Counted from the stretch's first letter, positions 49,201 to 59,679 are shown. The stretch is 64,000 bases of DNA from Marinobacter confluentis (GCF_004785685.1 NZ_SRPF01000003.1:186001-250000); one strand, 5' to 3'. Program-made: numbers and translations. The notes: generated from the sequence alone by a model not told the origin.

Positions 49201-49592
49201 TGGAACTGGAATTTACGGTCACCACTCGCCTGCAAATGGTGGAAGAATCCTCCATTGAATTCGAAGGCCAGGAACGTCGGGTCATCGTGATACTGGAAGA
49301 ATTCACCTACGATTTCGAAGATGGTACGACTAACAGTGTTCCGGTGTTACGCGGGTACGCAGAGGGAATCGGAGAAATTTATCATTCGGCCCAACCTGAC
49401 TGGAACCTTGAGGCAATGACCGTCCTGATGATTGACGACAGTGTTGCTGTTCAAAGTTCCGGTAAAGGGAAAAAGAGTGAAAGTGGTGGCGGTGGTTCGG
49501 CCTCCTGGCTATTTCTTCTGTTAATGGCGGGCCTGGCACTCATCCGAGTGCCAGGTGTCGCCATCAAATCCCCTTCTTCCTGCGATGGGTAA
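46218..49592 (+). CDS. Large secreted protein with TSP3-type calcium repeats and GlyGly-CTERM sorting tail
   Basis: A 1124-residue protein. A signal peptide (LTLVVFLFVSSTHAG) precedes about 570 residues of repetitive beta sequence that may form a propeller. Residues ~594-690 hold aspartate-rich repeats (DSDTDSISDLQDNC, DQDGKGDACDND, DGDGIPNATEVD) of thrombospondin type 3 kind, then a jelly-roll-like domain to ~830, a second Asp-rich block (DWDGDGIPNDVEE) and a C-terminal beta domain. It ends SGGGGSASWLFLLLMAGLALIR, a GlyGly-CTERM signal cut by rhombosortase, with an unusually long 16-residue tail. Codon use is less GC-rich than in neighbours. The ATG at 46218 follows AAGGA. Confidence 0.8.
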   Translation: MTVSLKRVLTLVVFLFVSSTHAGLVDIDESGGVAYFTFTLPNKVIRYDMASESFLPEIPLSGTPSATQPYGESLYVAYGRSAYAINLSNLTATFISNTSEPISDLMIVGDALYLVQNFDRVMARALTDFSLIEEETFFYSGTGAISSSSQSAIFFRDTGVSPADLQKIPLALDGTFQSLQNSPYHGDYPRSDQLYLFPNENRLIDNAGIAYFTSDLTYSGSIAGGFDDMTFWQDHLLVRRGSILHQYNSQLLELGQMPLQTTPTKLLSYGEKVLAFTDTGDQVSVQKLDLTGLTQPEPDAPPSPDSLPYAPEFTEIDETTGDIFLLDRETLGLFVWSAESRTYTRSMGLLSPPDWMTFSQAHNRLYLGYSSGAITYIDLAAPEIMESALVNLPSGIQGLKAAGDYLFAVDPSGAWSSHYSIDANGTIVDSEEWRNPSVEYVWNPITERIYHFRNGTSPNDIEWAELDVSTGLLGAEGDSPYHSSEYAAAPLHIDPTGQWLLSGGGKFHDATTLSEVNYLSNTITDAAWVQGQLFTIGEIDSALFLQQWSSGYERLNNIPLDGNASYQLLAYNDQLIIIEQEDSGPQFSVVAPNSDSDTDSISDLQDNCPDISNDTQSDIDQDGKGDACDNDVDGDGIPNATEVDAGLNPMDATDANQDIDGDGFSNLTEHLQGTGLNDPDDYPEQTDIYLQDFELGIFPSAFSHDPLDDGNWSISTINTRGQYSLRSGDIGNSEQSRVTWNFQEPLPAGTLSFDHLRSAESCCDHLQILIDGSRSWNLSSSNGDWVSNSVQVPEGTLSISFVYRKDGSVSSGSDAVWIDDLQFSPSVEPPNLDWDGDGIPNDVEEQYLALDPNDPSDAFQDYDGDGADNYSEVLSGYNPDQPDEFPIRPMMEAYFPLGDIVWQFSNSDGPIFVRSTNMNQPGRNIIREGDLVRVFERRPGGIFMMEEGSLSETSNAEYESRIEFPDGLMFLPAEMQLGETRQHSTPAKFYRDGRLELEFTVTTRLQMVEESSIEFEGQERRVIVILEEFTYDFEDGTTNSVPVLRGYAEGIGEIYHSAQPDWNLEAMTVLMIDDSVAVQSSGKGKKSESGGGGSASWLFLLLMAGLALIRVPGVAIKSPSSCDG

Positions 49593-49767
49593 CCTGCTCG
49601 CCAGCGATACCCCAATTATCGGTCTCCACCTCGTCAATGACGACGACGGTGGTGGCCGGGTTCTTATTCAACACTTTCTCAAGTAACTCAGTCACCCCGG
49701 AAATAAGCTCTCCCTTTTGCTCAGCGGTTGCGCCTTCCTTGGTGATCTTGATATTGACGTACGGCAT
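49564..49767 (-). CDS. 4-oxalocrotonate tautomerase family protein
   Basis: A 67-residue protein starting MPYVNIKITKEGATAEQK. Removal of Met leaves the N-terminal proline that acts as the catalytic base in all tautomerases of this family, and the rest fits the beta-alpha-beta fold of 60-70 residues. It isomerises enol/keto groups of an unknown compound. GAGG lies before the ATG at 49767; the longer frame is rejected because it would bury the proline. Its end overlaps the large surface protein gene by 29 bases. Confidence 0.88.
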   Translation of the reverse strand: MPYVNIKITKEGATAEQKGELISGVTELLEKVLNKNPATTVVVIDEVETDNWGIAGEQVTHRRKKGI

Positions 49768-49834
49768 AAATGACCTCTTCGGGCTATCGCCCGGTTTGAA
49801 CGGTTGATTATGTTCGTTGCGATGAAACGAAGAT

Positions 49835-51196
49835 TTAAACGTCCACTTCCTCAAACAGATCGGGCACTTCGGTATCCCAGCCGAAGCGTTCGCGGAGGCG
49901 TTTTCGCATTTCGTCACTGGCTACACTTTCACCGTGGCTGATATAGACTTTCTGCGGGCTGAGTTTGCCCTGGCTCAGCCAGTCCAGGATTTCCCGGTAA
50001 TCGCCGTGCGCAGAAAGCGAACCGATGTTGTAGATCTCCGCTTTGACAGGCCAGTACTCGCCGTGAATTTTCACCTCTCCGGCACCGTTAACCAGCGAAT
50101 CACCGCGTGTGCCCGGCGCCTGAAAGCCGGCAAACACGACGCTGTTGCGATTGTTGGGCAACAGCGTTTTCAGGTGATGAAGCACCCTCCCTCCGCTGGC
50201 CATACCGCTGGCTGACACAATGATGCAGGGATAGCGTTTGGCGTTCAGCTCGATGGACTCGTCCACGGTGCGGACGTATTCGGTGTTGTCGTCAATCAGC
50301 TGGCACTGGGCCTGGTCGAGCCTGTGTTCCTTGTGGTGGCGAACAAATATCTCGGTCGCGCGGATGGCCATGGGGCTGTTGAGGTACACCGGCATCTTCG
50401 GGATTTTGTGTTGTGCCATCAGCCTTTGCACCAGGTACAGAAGCGTCTGGGCACGGCCCACCGCGAACGCGGGCATCAGCACAATGCCGCCCCGGGCGGC
50501 GGTTTTGCTGATTATCTCTGCCAGTTCGTCGTCTGGATCGCTGTCCTCGTGAAGGCGATCGCCATAGGTGGACTCACACACCAGTACGTCGGCTTTCTGG
50601 ATCGGCTCCGGCGGGCGCATGATCACATCGTTCTGGCGGCCGACGTCTCCTGAAAACACCACAGTACGGTCACTGCCCCTGTGATGAACGTGCACACAGG
50701 ACGAACCAAGGATGTGCCCGGCGGGGGTGAAGGTGACCTCAAAGCCTTTTACCGGCTCAATGGTCTCGTGATAGTGCACGGATTCAAAATGTTTAAGAGC
50801 TTCGTGGGCGTCTTTCTCGGTGAACAGGGGTTCCGGATGGTCGTGTTTCGAAAAACCTTTGCGGAAGGCATATTTAGCATCTTCTTCCTGCAGGTAACCG
50901 GCATCCGGAAGCAGCACCTTACAGAGTTCATGGGTGGCATTGGTGCAGTAAATTTTGCCCTTGAAGCCGTTCTTGACCAGAGCCGGCAGATACCCGCTAT
51001 GATCTATGTGAGCATGGGTCAGAACAACGGCATTGATAGTGCCTGGCTCTACAGGGAAAGGCGCCCAGTTCCGGCGACGAAGATTCTTCACACCCTGATA
51101 CATGCCACAGTCGACCAATAACCGGTGATTATCATCTGACAACAGATGCCGGGACCCGGTCACCGTACCCACTCCACCCAGAAAACGTAATTTCAT
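49835..51196 (-). CDS. Beta-CASP MBL-fold RNase / exonuclease (CPSF-like, YSH1 type)
   Basis: A 453-residue enzyme. It opens KLRFLGGVGTVTGSRHLL, has the zinc motif THAHIDHSGYLP, and continues through the beta-CASP domain with ILGSSCVHVHH, CESTYGDRLH and the C-terminal His in LSAHGDYREILDWL and ISHGESVAS. These place it with mRNA 3'-end-processing nuclease relatives in bacteria, active on RNA, with substrate unknown. The start ATG at 51196 faces the phosphoketolase-like gene across 163 bases. Confidence 0.85.
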   Translation of the reverse strand: MKLRFLGGVGTVTGSRHLLSDDNHRLLVDCGMYQGVKNLRRRNWAPFPVEPGTINAVVLTHAHIDHSGYLPALVKNGFKGKIYCTNATHELCKVLLPDAGYLQEEDAKYAFRKGFSKHDHPEPLFTEKDAHEALKHFESVHYHETIEPVKGFEVTFTPAGHILGSSCVHVHHRGSDRTVVFSGDVGRQNDVIMRPPEPIQKADVLVCESTYGDRLHEDSDPDDELAEIISKTAARGGIVLMPAFAVGRAQTLLYLVQRLMAQHKIPKMPVYLNSPMAIRATEIFVRHHKEHRLDQAQCQLIDDNTEYVRTVDESIELNAKRYPCIIVSASGMASGGRVLHHLKTLLPNNRNSVVFAGFQAPGTRGDSLVNGAGEVKIHGEYWPVKAEIYNIGSLSAHGDYREILDWLSQGKLSPQKVYISHGESVASDEMRKRLRERFGWDTEVPDLFEEVDV

Positions 51197-51359
51197 CCCT
51201 GCCCCCAATGTTTCGATAGCTACTGGAATTCAGTCTACTCCCGGTATTGGGCTTGTCCACAAATCTCCCAGGGTCTGGTTCATCAGCGCTTTCCGGGAAC
51301 TGGATTACACTAGTATTATCGGCCGGAGAGCGGGCAGAGAAGCCAGGAGGAAAGGATTC

Positions 51360-53783
51360 ATGGCAACACAGCAGTCCGATCAGGAATTTCTTGATGAACA
51401 GGCGCAATTGCACCCTGAGTTTGCTGCCTGGCGCCAGGGTTATGGCGTTATCTTTCACAAACCCGAAACCCAGGAGCAGGCACTACAACTGGCGAAACAG
51501 CTAGTGGCAAAAGGGCAGCAAGCGGATCTCGCCGACGTATTCCGCCAGCTTAGTGCTCTGGACCGACTGACCAGCGCCGGCCTGTGGCTGGTGGTTCACA
51601 TGACCTACACCAACCGGGTCCGCGCCGACGGCGTGCCCCTGAAGGCTGAAGACTTCAAGGTCAACCCGGAAGGCCATACCGGCGGCGCACTCAATATGGT
51701 GCCTGCCTACGCCGCCTATCTGTCGCTCAATAGCCTGACAGGAACCACACGAAGCTGGCTGATGGGCCAGGGGCACTGCGTAGCCGCAATTGACGCCCTG
51801 AACGTACTGACCGGCAACCTCCACCCGGAACAGAACGCCCGATACCGGGACACCGAAGAAGGCCTGAACCATCTGGTCTGCGATTTCTACAGCTACCGAC
51901 AGGGGCCCGACGGCAGCAACGCGGCGCCGCTTGGAAGCCACGTTAATCCCTTCACCGCTGGCGGCATTATCGAAGGCGGTTACCTGGGGTTCGCTGAACT
52001 GCAGTACGCCCATATGCCCCTGCCCGGGGAATCCCTGGTTGCCTTCCTGTCGGATGGAGCCGCCGAGGAACAACGCGGCAGCGACTGGGTGCCCCGCTGG
52101 TGGCGGGCCGAGGATTGTGGCCTGGTGATGCCGATCATGATTGCCAACGGCCGCCGTATAGAGCAACGGACCGAACTGGGCACCCGGGAAGGTCTGGAAA
52201 GATTCGCCGAACGATTATCTGCCCAGGGATTCGAGCCCAGGCGCTTTGACGGCTGCGACCCGGCCGCCTTTGTCTGCATGCTTTACGACATGGAGCAGAG
52301 GCTTACCGAACAGAGCCAGCTAGCCCACCGCGGAGAGCTGGCTTACCCGGCCCGGATTCCCTACGGCATTGCGGAATCACTCAAGGGCTTTGGTTTCTAT
52401 GGCGCAGGCAGCAACGCCGCCCACAACCTTCCGCTGCCAGGCAACCCCCGCACCGATACCGAGGCCCGAGAGCTGTTCAACGAGCATGCCGGAAGGATCT
52501 GGGTAGCACCGGATCTTCTGGCCAGCTCGGTCCAGCTACTTTGCCAGCACGGGAAACAACAGCGACCGCTGGAACGGGACCACCCCCTTGCACATCGCCA
52601 GCCAGCAACGCCGGTCATTCCAGAAGTGGCACCCGCCCATACGGCCTGTTCCCCCATGCTGGCGGTGGATCGTTTCTTTCAGGGACTGGTCGCATCCAAC
52701 CCTACACTTCGGCCACGGGTCGGTAACCCGGATGAGCTGGCCAGCAACCGGCTTAGCGGTGTATTGAAGGCACTCCGACATCGGGTGACCGACCCGGAAA
52801 ATGACCTTGAATCCGTGCACGGCCACATCATCACCGCGCTCAACGAGGAAGCCATTGTCTCAGCCTGCCTGGCCAACAAGGCCGGGCTGAACCTGGTGGC
52901 AAGCTACGAGGCCTTCTGTCCGAAAATGCTGGGCGCGATTCGCCAGGAACTGATTTTTGCCCGGCACCAGAAAGAGGTGGGCCGGCCCGCCCAGTGGCTG
53001 GGATTTCCGATTATTGCCACCTCCCATACCTGGGAAAACGGCAAAAACGAACAATCCCACCAGGACACCACCTTCTGTGAAAGCCTGCTTGGCGAGATGA
53101 GCGACGTCAGCCGCGTGCTGTTTCCCGCCGACTACAACAGCACACTGGCGGTTCTGCCCAGCGTATTCCAGCAGCGGGGCAGACTGAGCTGCATGGTGAT
53201 CCCCAAACGCGACAGGCCCTGCATCTTTTCCCGCTCCGACGCAGACACCCTGGCAAAGGCCGGTGCCATCGTTGTGGATGAGCACACATGCAAAGGTGAA
53301 CCCCTGTTGCTGATCGGCAACGGTGCCTACCAGTTGTCAGAGCTTATCCGTGCGTCTCAGCGGCTGAAGGAAACCGGTATCCCTTTCCGCCTGGTCTACC
53401 TGCAGGAGCCGGGGCGCTTCCGCCAGCCGCGGGACGCCATGGAAGCGGCGGCCTGTCTTTCGGATCTGGAACAGGAACGACTGCTTCCCCGGCGCGTTCA
53501 TCACCGGATCGCGCTTACCCATATGCGCCCGGAAGTGTTCCGGGGACACCTGCCGAGCCTGTTTCCGGATGTCACTCGGGCCCGGGTTATGGGATACGGC
53601 AACCGCGGCGGCACCCTGAACGAGGCCGGCATGCTGTTTGCGAACGGGTGCTCCTGGGCTCATGCCCTGACGGCCTGCGCCCGGCTTCTGGACAGGCCAG
53701 TCAAAGACTGGCTGTCTGATGATGAACTGGCCGCGGTGAAAGGACGGGGGTCGCCCTCAGTCATTACCGGGAATCAGCCCTGA
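51360..53783 (+). CDS. Divergent phosphoketolase/transketolase-family ThDP enzyme
   Basis: An 807-residue three-domain protein. NPEGHTGGALNMVPAYAAYL and GQGHCVAAIDALNVLTG hold the His pairs of the thiamine diphosphate site, and AFLSDGAAEEQRGSDWVPRW stands at the place of the Mg2+ motif. The central part has QSHQDTTFCES and SRVLFPADYN as in phosphoketolases. It differs enough from standard Xfp that splitting xylulose-5-phosphate to acetyl-phosphate is not assured; related proteins are annotated variously, including as 3-epimerase. AGGAGGAAAG precedes the ATG. It ends 20 bases inside the convergent P-type ATPase gene. Confidence 0.78.
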   Translation: MATQQSDQEFLDEQAQLHPEFAAWRQGYGVIFHKPETQEQALQLAKQLVAKGQQADLADVFRQLSALDRLTSAGLWLVVHMTYTNRVRADGVPLKAEDFKVNPEGHTGGALNMVPAYAAYLSLNSLTGTTRSWLMGQGHCVAAIDALNVLTGNLHPEQNARYRDTEEGLNHLVCDFYSYRQGPDGSNAAPLGSHVNPFTAGGIIEGGYLGFAELQYAHMPLPGESLVAFLSDGAAEEQRGSDWVPRWWRAEDCGLVMPIMIANGRRIEQRTELGTREGLERFAERLSAQGFEPRRFDGCDPAAFVCMLYDMEQRLTEQSQLAHRGELAYPARIPYGIAESLKGFGFYGAGSNAAHNLPLPGNPRTDTEARELFNEHAGRIWVAPDLLASSVQLLCQHGKQQRPLERDHPLAHRQPATPVIPEVAPAHTACSPMLAVDRFFQGLVASNPTLRPRVGNPDELASNRLSGVLKALRHRVTDPENDLESVHGHIITALNEEAIVSACLANKAGLNLVASYEAFCPKMLGAIRQELIFARHQKEVGRPAQWLGFPIIATSHTWENGKNEQSHQDTTFCESLLGEMSDVSRVLFPADYNSTLAVLPSVFQQRGRLSCMVIPKRDRPCIFSRSDADTLAKAGAIVVDEHTCKGEPLLLIGNGAYQLSELIRASQRLKETGIPFRLVYLQEPGRFRQPRDAMEAAACLSDLEQERLLPRRVHHRIALTHMRPEVFRGHLPSLFPDVTRARVMGYGNRGGTLNEAGMLFANGCSWAHALTACARLLDRPVKDWLSDDELAAVKGRGSPSVITGNQP

Positions 53784-56487
53784 CTGGCCATAAGCGACCG
53801 CGCACCCAGGTCTCGATCTCCAGAATCACCAGCACCGTCACGCCGGCGCTAAAGGCGAAAGCCAGCATCTCGAGGGGCAGGGCACGGGTATCAAACGTAC
53901 CCTGGAACCACGGCAGGTAAGTGAACAGCAGTTGCAGACCAATCACGGCTGCCACGGTCCCCAGCACGATCGGGGTCCCCAGCACGCCCCGCAGGGTGAT
54001 GGAGGCAGTGTCGAGATAGCGCACCGCGAACAGGTAAAAAACCTCCATGGCGACCAGAGTATTGACCGCAAGCGTCCGGGCCGTAGCGTCATCGCCATGG
54101 TGGTGCATGGCCCAGTACCACGCAGCGAAGATACCGGTCAGAAACAGCAGCGACACGAATAACACCCGCCAGACCAGAAACCCCTGCAATAGGGAGGCTT
54201 CCCGGGGCCTCGGCGGATTTTTCATCACGTCGGGCTCTGGCGGTTCGAAGGCCAGGGTCATGGCCAGAACAATGGAACTGATCATATTGACCCACAGAAT
54301 CTGCAACGCCGAAATAGGCAGTGCCAGGCCCAGCAGCAATGCCGTGATCAGGCTGATGGATTCGCCGCCGTTCATGGGCAGAATAAACGCAATGGCCTTT
54401 TTCAGATTGGCGTAAACCGTGCGCCCCTCACGAACGGCCGCTACGATGCTGGCAAAATTGTCATCCAGCAGGACGACAGAGGATGCCTGGCGGGCAGCTT
54501 CCGAGCCTTTCACGCCCATGGCAATGCCGACATCCGCCCGTTTCAGGGCCGGCGCATCGTTCACGCCGTCCCCGGTCATGGCTACAACGCCGTGTTCTGC
54601 CTGCAGTGCTTCTACCAGTCTCAGTTTGTGCTCGGGGCTGGTGCGGGCAAACACATCGACGTCGGTGGCCAGTTTCCGCAGCTCTTCATCGCTCAGGCCA
54701 TCCAGCTCTTTTCCGGTCAGTACCCGATCACTGTTATTCAGCCCCAGTTTGCGGGCAATGGCGCCGGCAGTCAGGGCATGATCGCCGGTAATCATCTTTA
54801 CCCGAATACCCGCGGCGTGGCAGTCGGAAATCGCGCGAATGGCCTCCTGGCGGGGAGGGTCCAGCAACCCCACAAGGCCAAGCAACTCCAGACCCGATGC
54901 CAGATCTTCCACAACCAGCTCTGATGAGCCGCGGGCAACCGGTTTGCGGGCCAGGGCCAGAACCCTCAGACCTTCCGAGGCAAGGTCGGCTATGGCCTGA
55001 TCCCACCGGGCCCGCTCCAGCGGAACACTGTCACCCTTGTCACTCAGCTCCGCCTCGCACATGTCCAGGATCCGCTCCGGGGCACCCTTCACGTACACCA
55101 CGTCATGGCCATGGTGGTCATGGTTAAGAGTCGCCATGAACCGGGTCTGGGTATCGAAGGGGATCTCATCCTTGCGGGGCCAATCGCCGATACCGGTTTC
55201 GATATCGAACTCCGCCTTGTGGGCAAAAACCTTGAGGGCGGCCTCCATCGGGTCGCCCTGAATCCGCGGTTGGGGTTGCCGGAAATCAAGATGGGCATCG
55301 TTACACAGGGCGGCAGCCCGGGCCATTTCCGCTAGCGCCCCGGAAACCTCTACCGGCCGATTTTGCTGGCATACGAGGCCATCCAGTTCATAGCCCTCAC
55401 CGGTCACTTCCAACCGCTGCCTACCCTGCACCGCCGTTGTGACCATCATTTCGTTGCGGGTCAGGGTGCCGGTCTTATCGGAGCAGATCACCGAGACCGC
55501 CCCGAGGGATTCGATCACCGGCATTCGCCGGACCACGGCGTGACGACGCGCCATCTGACGAACGCCGATGGCCAGGGTAATGGTCATGATAGCCGGCAGC
55601 CCTTCCGGAATGGCCGCCACAGTCAGGCCCACCACGGCCATGAACAGCTCCCGGAATGGCAGGCCACTGAACACCAGGCCCCCAACAAAAATCGCCACGC
55701 CGGCGATAATCACGATCATCGAGAGGATGCGAGCAAAACGATCCATCTGCTCAAGCAACGGCGTTTTCAGGGAACTGGTCCGGGCCAGCAGACCGGAAAT
55801 GCGACCAATCTCCGTTGCTGTTCCGGTGCGAACCACGACCCCGCGGCCTGTTCCGGTAGACACCATGGTGCCGGAAAACGCCATACCGGCCTGATCACCC
55901 AGCGCTGCGTCGTCTGCTACGACTTCCGGTGATTTCTCAACGGCTTCGGACTCGCCGGTCAGTATCGCTTCTTCCAGTTTCAGGTTATGGCACTTCTCCA
56001 GCCGGATATCCGCAGGCACCCGGTCGCCCGGTTCCAGCAGCACCGTGTCGCCGGGCACCAGGTTGGCAGCCTCGATCTTGTGCTGACCGTCTTCACGGAT
56101 TACCCGGGCCATAGGGGCCAGCATGTGGCTGATGGCAGCCAGAGCCTGCTCGGCCTTGCCCTCCTGGATAAAACCCACCATCGTCTGAATGACCACCACC
56201 GCCATAATGACCCCGGCGTCGACCCAATGGCCCAGGGCCGCGGTGATCGCGACCGCTGCCAGCAACACGTAGATCAGAAAGTTGCGGAACTGGCGCCCAA
56301 GCCGGGCCAAAGTTCCGCTGGTTCGGCCTTCTGGCAGTCTGTTAGGGCCATATTCGACGAGACGGGCGGAGGCTTCCTCCAGGCTCAGGGGCGAAGTAGC
56401 CTTAACCTTTTCCCTGGCCTGGGCGGCTGCCAGTGTATGCCATCGCAACTCGCTGGAGTCTTTCTGTGGTAGATCAATTGATGACAC
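53764..56487 (-). CDS. P-type cation-translocating ATPase (P2/calcium-pump-like)
   Basis: A 907-residue pump. The order is an N-terminal cation-ATPase domain ([20 protein letters not shown]), A-domain with [11 protein letters not shown], helix four with [12 protein letters not shown] (cation site), phosphorylation motif [16 protein letters not shown] near residue 335, hinge [22 protein letters not shown] and six C-terminal helices. The PEGLP motif places it among type II pumps for Ca2+, Na+ or similar. The likely start is GTG at 56487, overlapping the carbamate kinase stop by 14 bases, which puts it last in the arginine deiminase operon. Confidence 0.87.
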   Translation of the reverse strand: MSSIDLPQKDSSELRWHTLAAAQAREKVKATSPLSLEEASARLVEYGPNRLPEGRTSGTLARLGRQFRNFLIYVLLAAVAITAALGHWVDAGVIMAVVVIQTMVGFIQEGKAEQALAAISHMLAPMARVIREDGQHKIEAANLVPGDTVLLEPGDRVPADIRLEKCHNLKLEEAILTGESEAVEKSPEVVADDAALGDQAGMAFSGTMVSTGTGRGVVVRTGTATEIGRISGLLARTSSLKTPLLEQMDRFARILSMIVIIAGVAIFVGGLVFSGLPFRELFMAVVGLTVAAIPEGLPAIMTITLAIGVRQMARRHAVVRRMPVIESLGAVSVICSDKTGTLTRNEMMVTTAVQGRQRLEVTGEGYELDGLVCQQNRPVEVSGALAEMARAAALCNDAHLDFRQPQPRIQGDPMEAALKVFAHKAEFDIETGIGDWPRKDEIPFDTQTRFMATLNHDHHGHDVVYVKGAPERILDMCEAELSDKGDSVPLERARWDQAIADLASEGLRVLALARKPVARGSSELVVEDLASGLELLGLVGLLDPPRQEAIRAISDCHAAGIRVKMITGDHALTAGAIARKLGLNNSDRVLTGKELDGLSDEELRKLATDVDVFARTSPEHKLRLVEALQAEHGVVAMTGDGVNDAPALKRADVGIAMGVKGSEAARQASSVVLLDDNFASIVAAVREGRTVYANLKKAIAFILPMNGGESISLITALLLGLALPISALQILWVNMISSIVLAMTLAFEPPEPDVMKNPPRPREASLLQGFLVWRVLFVSLLFLTGIFAAWYWAMHHHGDDATARTLAVNTLVAMEVFYLFAVRYLDTASITLRGVLGTPIVLGTVAAVIGLQLLFTYLPWFQGTFDTRALPLEMLAFAFSAGVTVLVILEIETWVRGRLWPVRADSR

Positions 56488-57379
56488 AGGTGCCCGCCCT
56501 ACGTTCCAGAATGGCCAAGGCATCTTCCAGCCTGCCAATACCGCTGATACCCCCGCTTTGGGCAAAGTTGCCCGCTGCTTCCAACTTGGGCCCCATGGAA
56601 CCTGCAGGAAGGTCCAGGCTGCGGGCCTCATCGACCGTCAGCTCATGGATGGATTCAGCCGTGTCTTTACCAAAATCGCGATAAATGGCGTCGACATCGG
56701 TTAGAAGCAGAAGTGCATCAGCGCCAAGTTGGCGAGCCAGAAGGGCACTGGCAGCATCCTTGTCGATCACCGCTTCCACGCCGATCAGGCTGCCATCGTC
56801 TCGACGAAGAACGGGAATGCCACCGCCCCCGGCGCAGATCACCACAACACCCTGCTCCAGCAACAGCTGGAGCACCCGCATATCCGGAATCTCCAGGGGT
56901 TTGGGCGAGGGGACGACCCGCCGCCATTTGTCACCATCCTGCGCTATGTGCCAGCCTGCGGCTTTGGCCCGGGTTTCGGCCTCTTCACGGTCGTATACCG
57001 GACCGACGAACTTTGTGGGTTTCCGGAACGCAGGGTCGTCCTTGTCCACCAGCACCTGCGTTAGCAGGGTCGCGACGGGGCGGTCATGGTCAAGGGCGTT
57101 TTCCAGTTCCTGCTCGATGATATAGCCGATCATGCCTTCGGTTTCGGCACCCAGCACGTCCAGCGGATAGGCCTCATCCGGCTTGTAGGCGGCGCCCTGC
57201 AGCGCCAGCAGGCCGACCTGTGGGCCGTTGCCATGGGTGATCACCAGTTGATGTCCGGCGCGGACAATGCCCGCCAGCGATTGCGCGGCGATCTTCACGT
57301 TGGCGCGCTGGGACTCGGCGGTCAGCGGTTCCCCGCGCCGCAACAGGGCATTGCCTCCAAGGGCTGCAACCACAAGCAT
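56474..57379 (-). CDS. arcC: Carbamate kinase
   Basis: A 301-residue enzyme. It begins [17 protein letters not shown] with the glycine-rich phosphate loop, then [16 protein letters not shown] and [12 protein letters not shown], all marks of carbamate kinase. It transfers phosphate from carbamoyl phosphate to ADP, yielding ATP, ammonia and CO2: the energy-gaining last step of the arginine deiminase pathway. It lies between the ornithine carbamoyltransferase gene (15 bases upstream) and the P-type ATPase gene. Confidence 0.93.
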   Translation of the reverse strand: MLVVAALGGNALLRRGEPLTAESQRANVKIAAQSLAGIVRAGHQLVITHGNGPQVGLLALQGAAYKPDEAYPLDVLGAETEGMIGYIIEQELENALDHDRPVATLLTQVLVDKDDPAFRKPTKFVGPVYDREEAETRAKAAGWHIAQDGDKWRRVVPSPKPLEIPDMRVLQLLLEQGVVVICAGGGGIPVLRRDDGSLIGVEAVIDKDAASALLARQLGADALLLLTDVDAIYRDFGKDTAESIHELTVDEARSLDLPAGSMGPKLEAAGNFAQSGGISGIGRLEDALAILERRAGTCVIN

Positions 57380-57394
57380 TTCAGACTCCCTGTA

Positions 57395-58396
57395 TCAGGT
57401 TCCCAGCGTGGCAACGAGCACGGCCTTGATGGTGTGCATCCGGTTCTCGGCCTGATCAAACACAATCGAGGCCGGGCTTTCAAAGACCTCCTCGGTGACT
57501 TCCATGGCATCGATACCAAACTCCGCCTGGATCTCTCTGCCAAGGGTCGTTTCGGCATTGTGGAACGCCGGAAGACAATGCATGAACCTTGCCCGTGGGT
57601 TGCCGGCTTTCTTCATCAGGGCGGCATTGACCTGATAGGGCAGCAACAACTCGATCCGCTCTGCCCACTTCTCCTTCGGTTCGCCCATGGACACCCAGAC
57701 ATCGGTGTAGACGAAATCCACGGCCGCCACGGCGGCATCGATATCCTCGGTGATCATGATCCGCGCGCCGGTGTCATTAGCGATGGCCCGGGCTTCCTTC
57801 TGGATGGCCTCACTGGGCCAACAGGCCTTCGGTGCACACAGGCGTACATCCATGCCCATCTTGGCGCCGCCGATCAACAGGCTGTCCCCCATATTGTTGG
57901 CCGCGTCCCCGATAAACACGAAGGCCACATCCCGCAGCGGCTTTTCCACGTTTTCCTGCATGGTCAGGAAGTCCGCCAGGATCTGGGTAGGGTGGAATTC
58001 ATTGGTCAGCCCGTTGTAGACCGGCACACCGGCATATTGTGCCAGTTCCTCGACAACCGCCTGGCCGAAGCCCCGATATTCAATGGCATCGTACACCCGG
58101 CCCAGCACGCGAGCCGTGTCTTTGACGGATTCCTTATGGCCGATATGGGTACCCGTTGGTCCCAGATAGGTCACCCGGGCGCCCTGGTCAAACGCCGCAA
58201 CCTCGAAGCCCACCCGGGTTCGGGTGGAGTTCTTTTCGAAGATCAGGGCAATGTCCTTGCCCATGAGCTGCGGCACCTCGGTGCCGGCGTATTTCGCGGT
58301 TTTCAGATCGGCGGAAAGCTTCAGCAAAAAGGTGATTTCGCGGGGAGTGAAATCCCGCAGGGTCAGGAAATGCCGGTTTTTGAGATTGAAAGCCAT
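57395..58396 (-). CDS. arcB: Catabolic ornithine carbamoyltransferase
   Basis: A 333-residue enzyme. [18 protein letters not shown] binds carbamoyl phosphate, [13 protein letters not shown] and [11 protein letters not shown] (HCLP loop) bind ornithine. Overall it follows the longer Pseudomonas ArcB pattern ([16 protein letters not shown]). In the arginine deiminase pathway it runs in the catabolic direction, turning citrulline and phosphate into ornithine and carbamoyl phosphate. Context between arcA and arcC supports arcB over anabolic argF. Confidence 0.92.
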   Translation of the reverse strand: MAFNLKNRHFLTLRDFTPREITFLLKLSADLKTAKYAGTEVPQLMGKDIALIFEKNSTRTRVGFEVAAFDQGARVTYLGPTGTHIGHKESVKDTARVLGRVYDAIEYRGFGQAVVEELAQYAGVPVYNGLTNEFHPTQILADFLTMQENVEKPLRDVAFVFIGDAANNMGDSLLIGGAKMGMDVRLCAPKACWPSEAIQKEARAIANDTGARIMITEDIDAAVAAVDFVYTDVWVSMGEPKEKWAERIELLLPYQVNAALMKKAGNPRARFMHCLPAFHNAETTLGREIQAEFGIDAMEVTEEVFESPASIVFDQAENRMHTIKAVLVATLGT

Positions 58397-58414
58397 GTCT
58401 TTGCTCCTTGCGTG

Positions 58415-59644
58415 TCAGACTGCATCCCGTATGGTCGGGCAACTCATGCAGCGCCCGCCGCCCCTTCCCCGGCCCAGTTCTGCGCCGGGAATCGCAAGCA
58501 CTTCTATGCCGGCGGCCTCCAGAGCGGCATTGGTGTCATCATTGCGGTCGTAGCCAATCACCACGCCCGGGCTCAAGGCCAATACGTTATTACCATCGTT
58601 CCATTGTTCCCGTTCGCGCTCTGCGGGAGTTTCACCACCGGTGGCAATAACCTCCAGGGACGGGTAGCCCAGTACCTCCGCAACGACCTCAAACAGCGGC
58701 CGCGGGTCCTGCCGGAACCACAGGTGTTTGCCGTCCTTGCCGGGACGAAGGTCGTAGCACACCATCTGGTCTGCCATTTCCTTGAAGGTGGTGACCACAT
58801 TGCCGCCACAGAAGGTAAACACGGTATCCAGATGCATCGCGGAGCGGGTTTTGGGAATCTGGCAGGCAATCACCCGGTCAGCGGTGCCATTGGCAAACAG
58901 GGCCCTGGCAAGCTGGCCAATGGCCTGAGGGGACGAACGCTCGCCCATGCCCACCAGCACGGTGCCATTACCCACCGGCATAATGTCACCCCCTTCCAGG
59001 GTTGCCAGGGCATGGTCGACCAGAGGGTCGCCCCAATGGACGTTGACCTTGCCGGCGAACGCCGGATGGAACTGGTAGATGGCGCTCATCAGCAAGGTTT
59101 CCGGTTTACGGGCCGGCCAGTACATAGGGTTCAGGGTGACGCCGCCGTAGATCCAGGCGCTGTTGTCCCGGGTAAACAGGAAATTTGGCAGCGGTGGCAA
59201 CACAAACCCGTGTGTTCCGAGATGATTCCCGAAAAGCCCGTCGGGCTTGAAGGGCAGGTCCCCCACTTCCAGTCCGCCGATCAGAAACTGAGCCAGGGTC
59301 TGGCCCGGAAGCTCGTCCATCCAGGCACGCAGGTCGGAAATCATGCCGACGCCGATGTGGTTCCAGGTAATTCGATTATCCAGAACCCAGGCTCTCGCCT
59401 CGGGGATATCCAGGGTGTCTGCAAGCAGTTCGTTAACGTCCAGCACCTCGACACCCCGGGCACGCATCACTTCGGCGAACACATCGTGATCTTTCTGGGC
59501 TTGTTTGACCCAGAATACGTCGTCAAACAGCAGCGCATCGCAGTTGGAGGGGGTCAGCCTCCGGTGGGCCAGCCCCGGGCGGCAAACCATGACCTGCCGC
59601 AGGGTTCCGGTTTCAGAATGAACACCCAGTGGTTGCTCGGCCAT
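58415..59644 (-). CDS. arcA: Arginine deiminase
   Basis: A 409-residue enzyme of the guanidino-group-modifying superfamily. The nucleophilic Cys lies near the C-terminus in [15 protein letters not shown], with [13 protein letters not shown] and [12 protein letters not shown] supplying the other substrate and catalytic residues. It hydrolyses arginine to citrulline and ammonia. It stands 35 bases after the antiporter and 18 bases before arcB, giving the order antiporter-arcA-arcB-arcC. Confidence 0.94.
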   Translation of the reverse strand: MAEQPLGVHSETGTLRQVMVCRPGLAHRRLTPSNCDALLFDDVFWVKQAQKDHDVFAEVMRARGVEVLDVNELLADTLDIPEARAWVLDNRITWNHIGVGMISDLRAWMDELPGQTLAQFLIGGLEVGDLPFKPDGLFGNHLGTHGFVLPPLPNFLFTRDNSAWIYGGVTLNPMYWPARKPETLLMSAIYQFHPAFAGKVNVHWGDPLVDHALATLEGGDIMPVGNGTVLVGMGERSSPQAIGQLARALFANGTADRVIACQIPKTRSAMHLDTVFTFCGGNVVTTFKEMADQMVCYDLRPGKDGKHLWFRQDPRPLFEVVAEVLGYPSLEVIATGGETPAEREREQWNDGNNVLALSPGVVIGYDRNDDTNAALEAAGIEVLAIPGAELGRGRGGGRCMSCPTIRDAV

Positions 59645-59679
59645 ATCGCATGCTCCTTTGCCCGGGATTTTGGAGAGAC

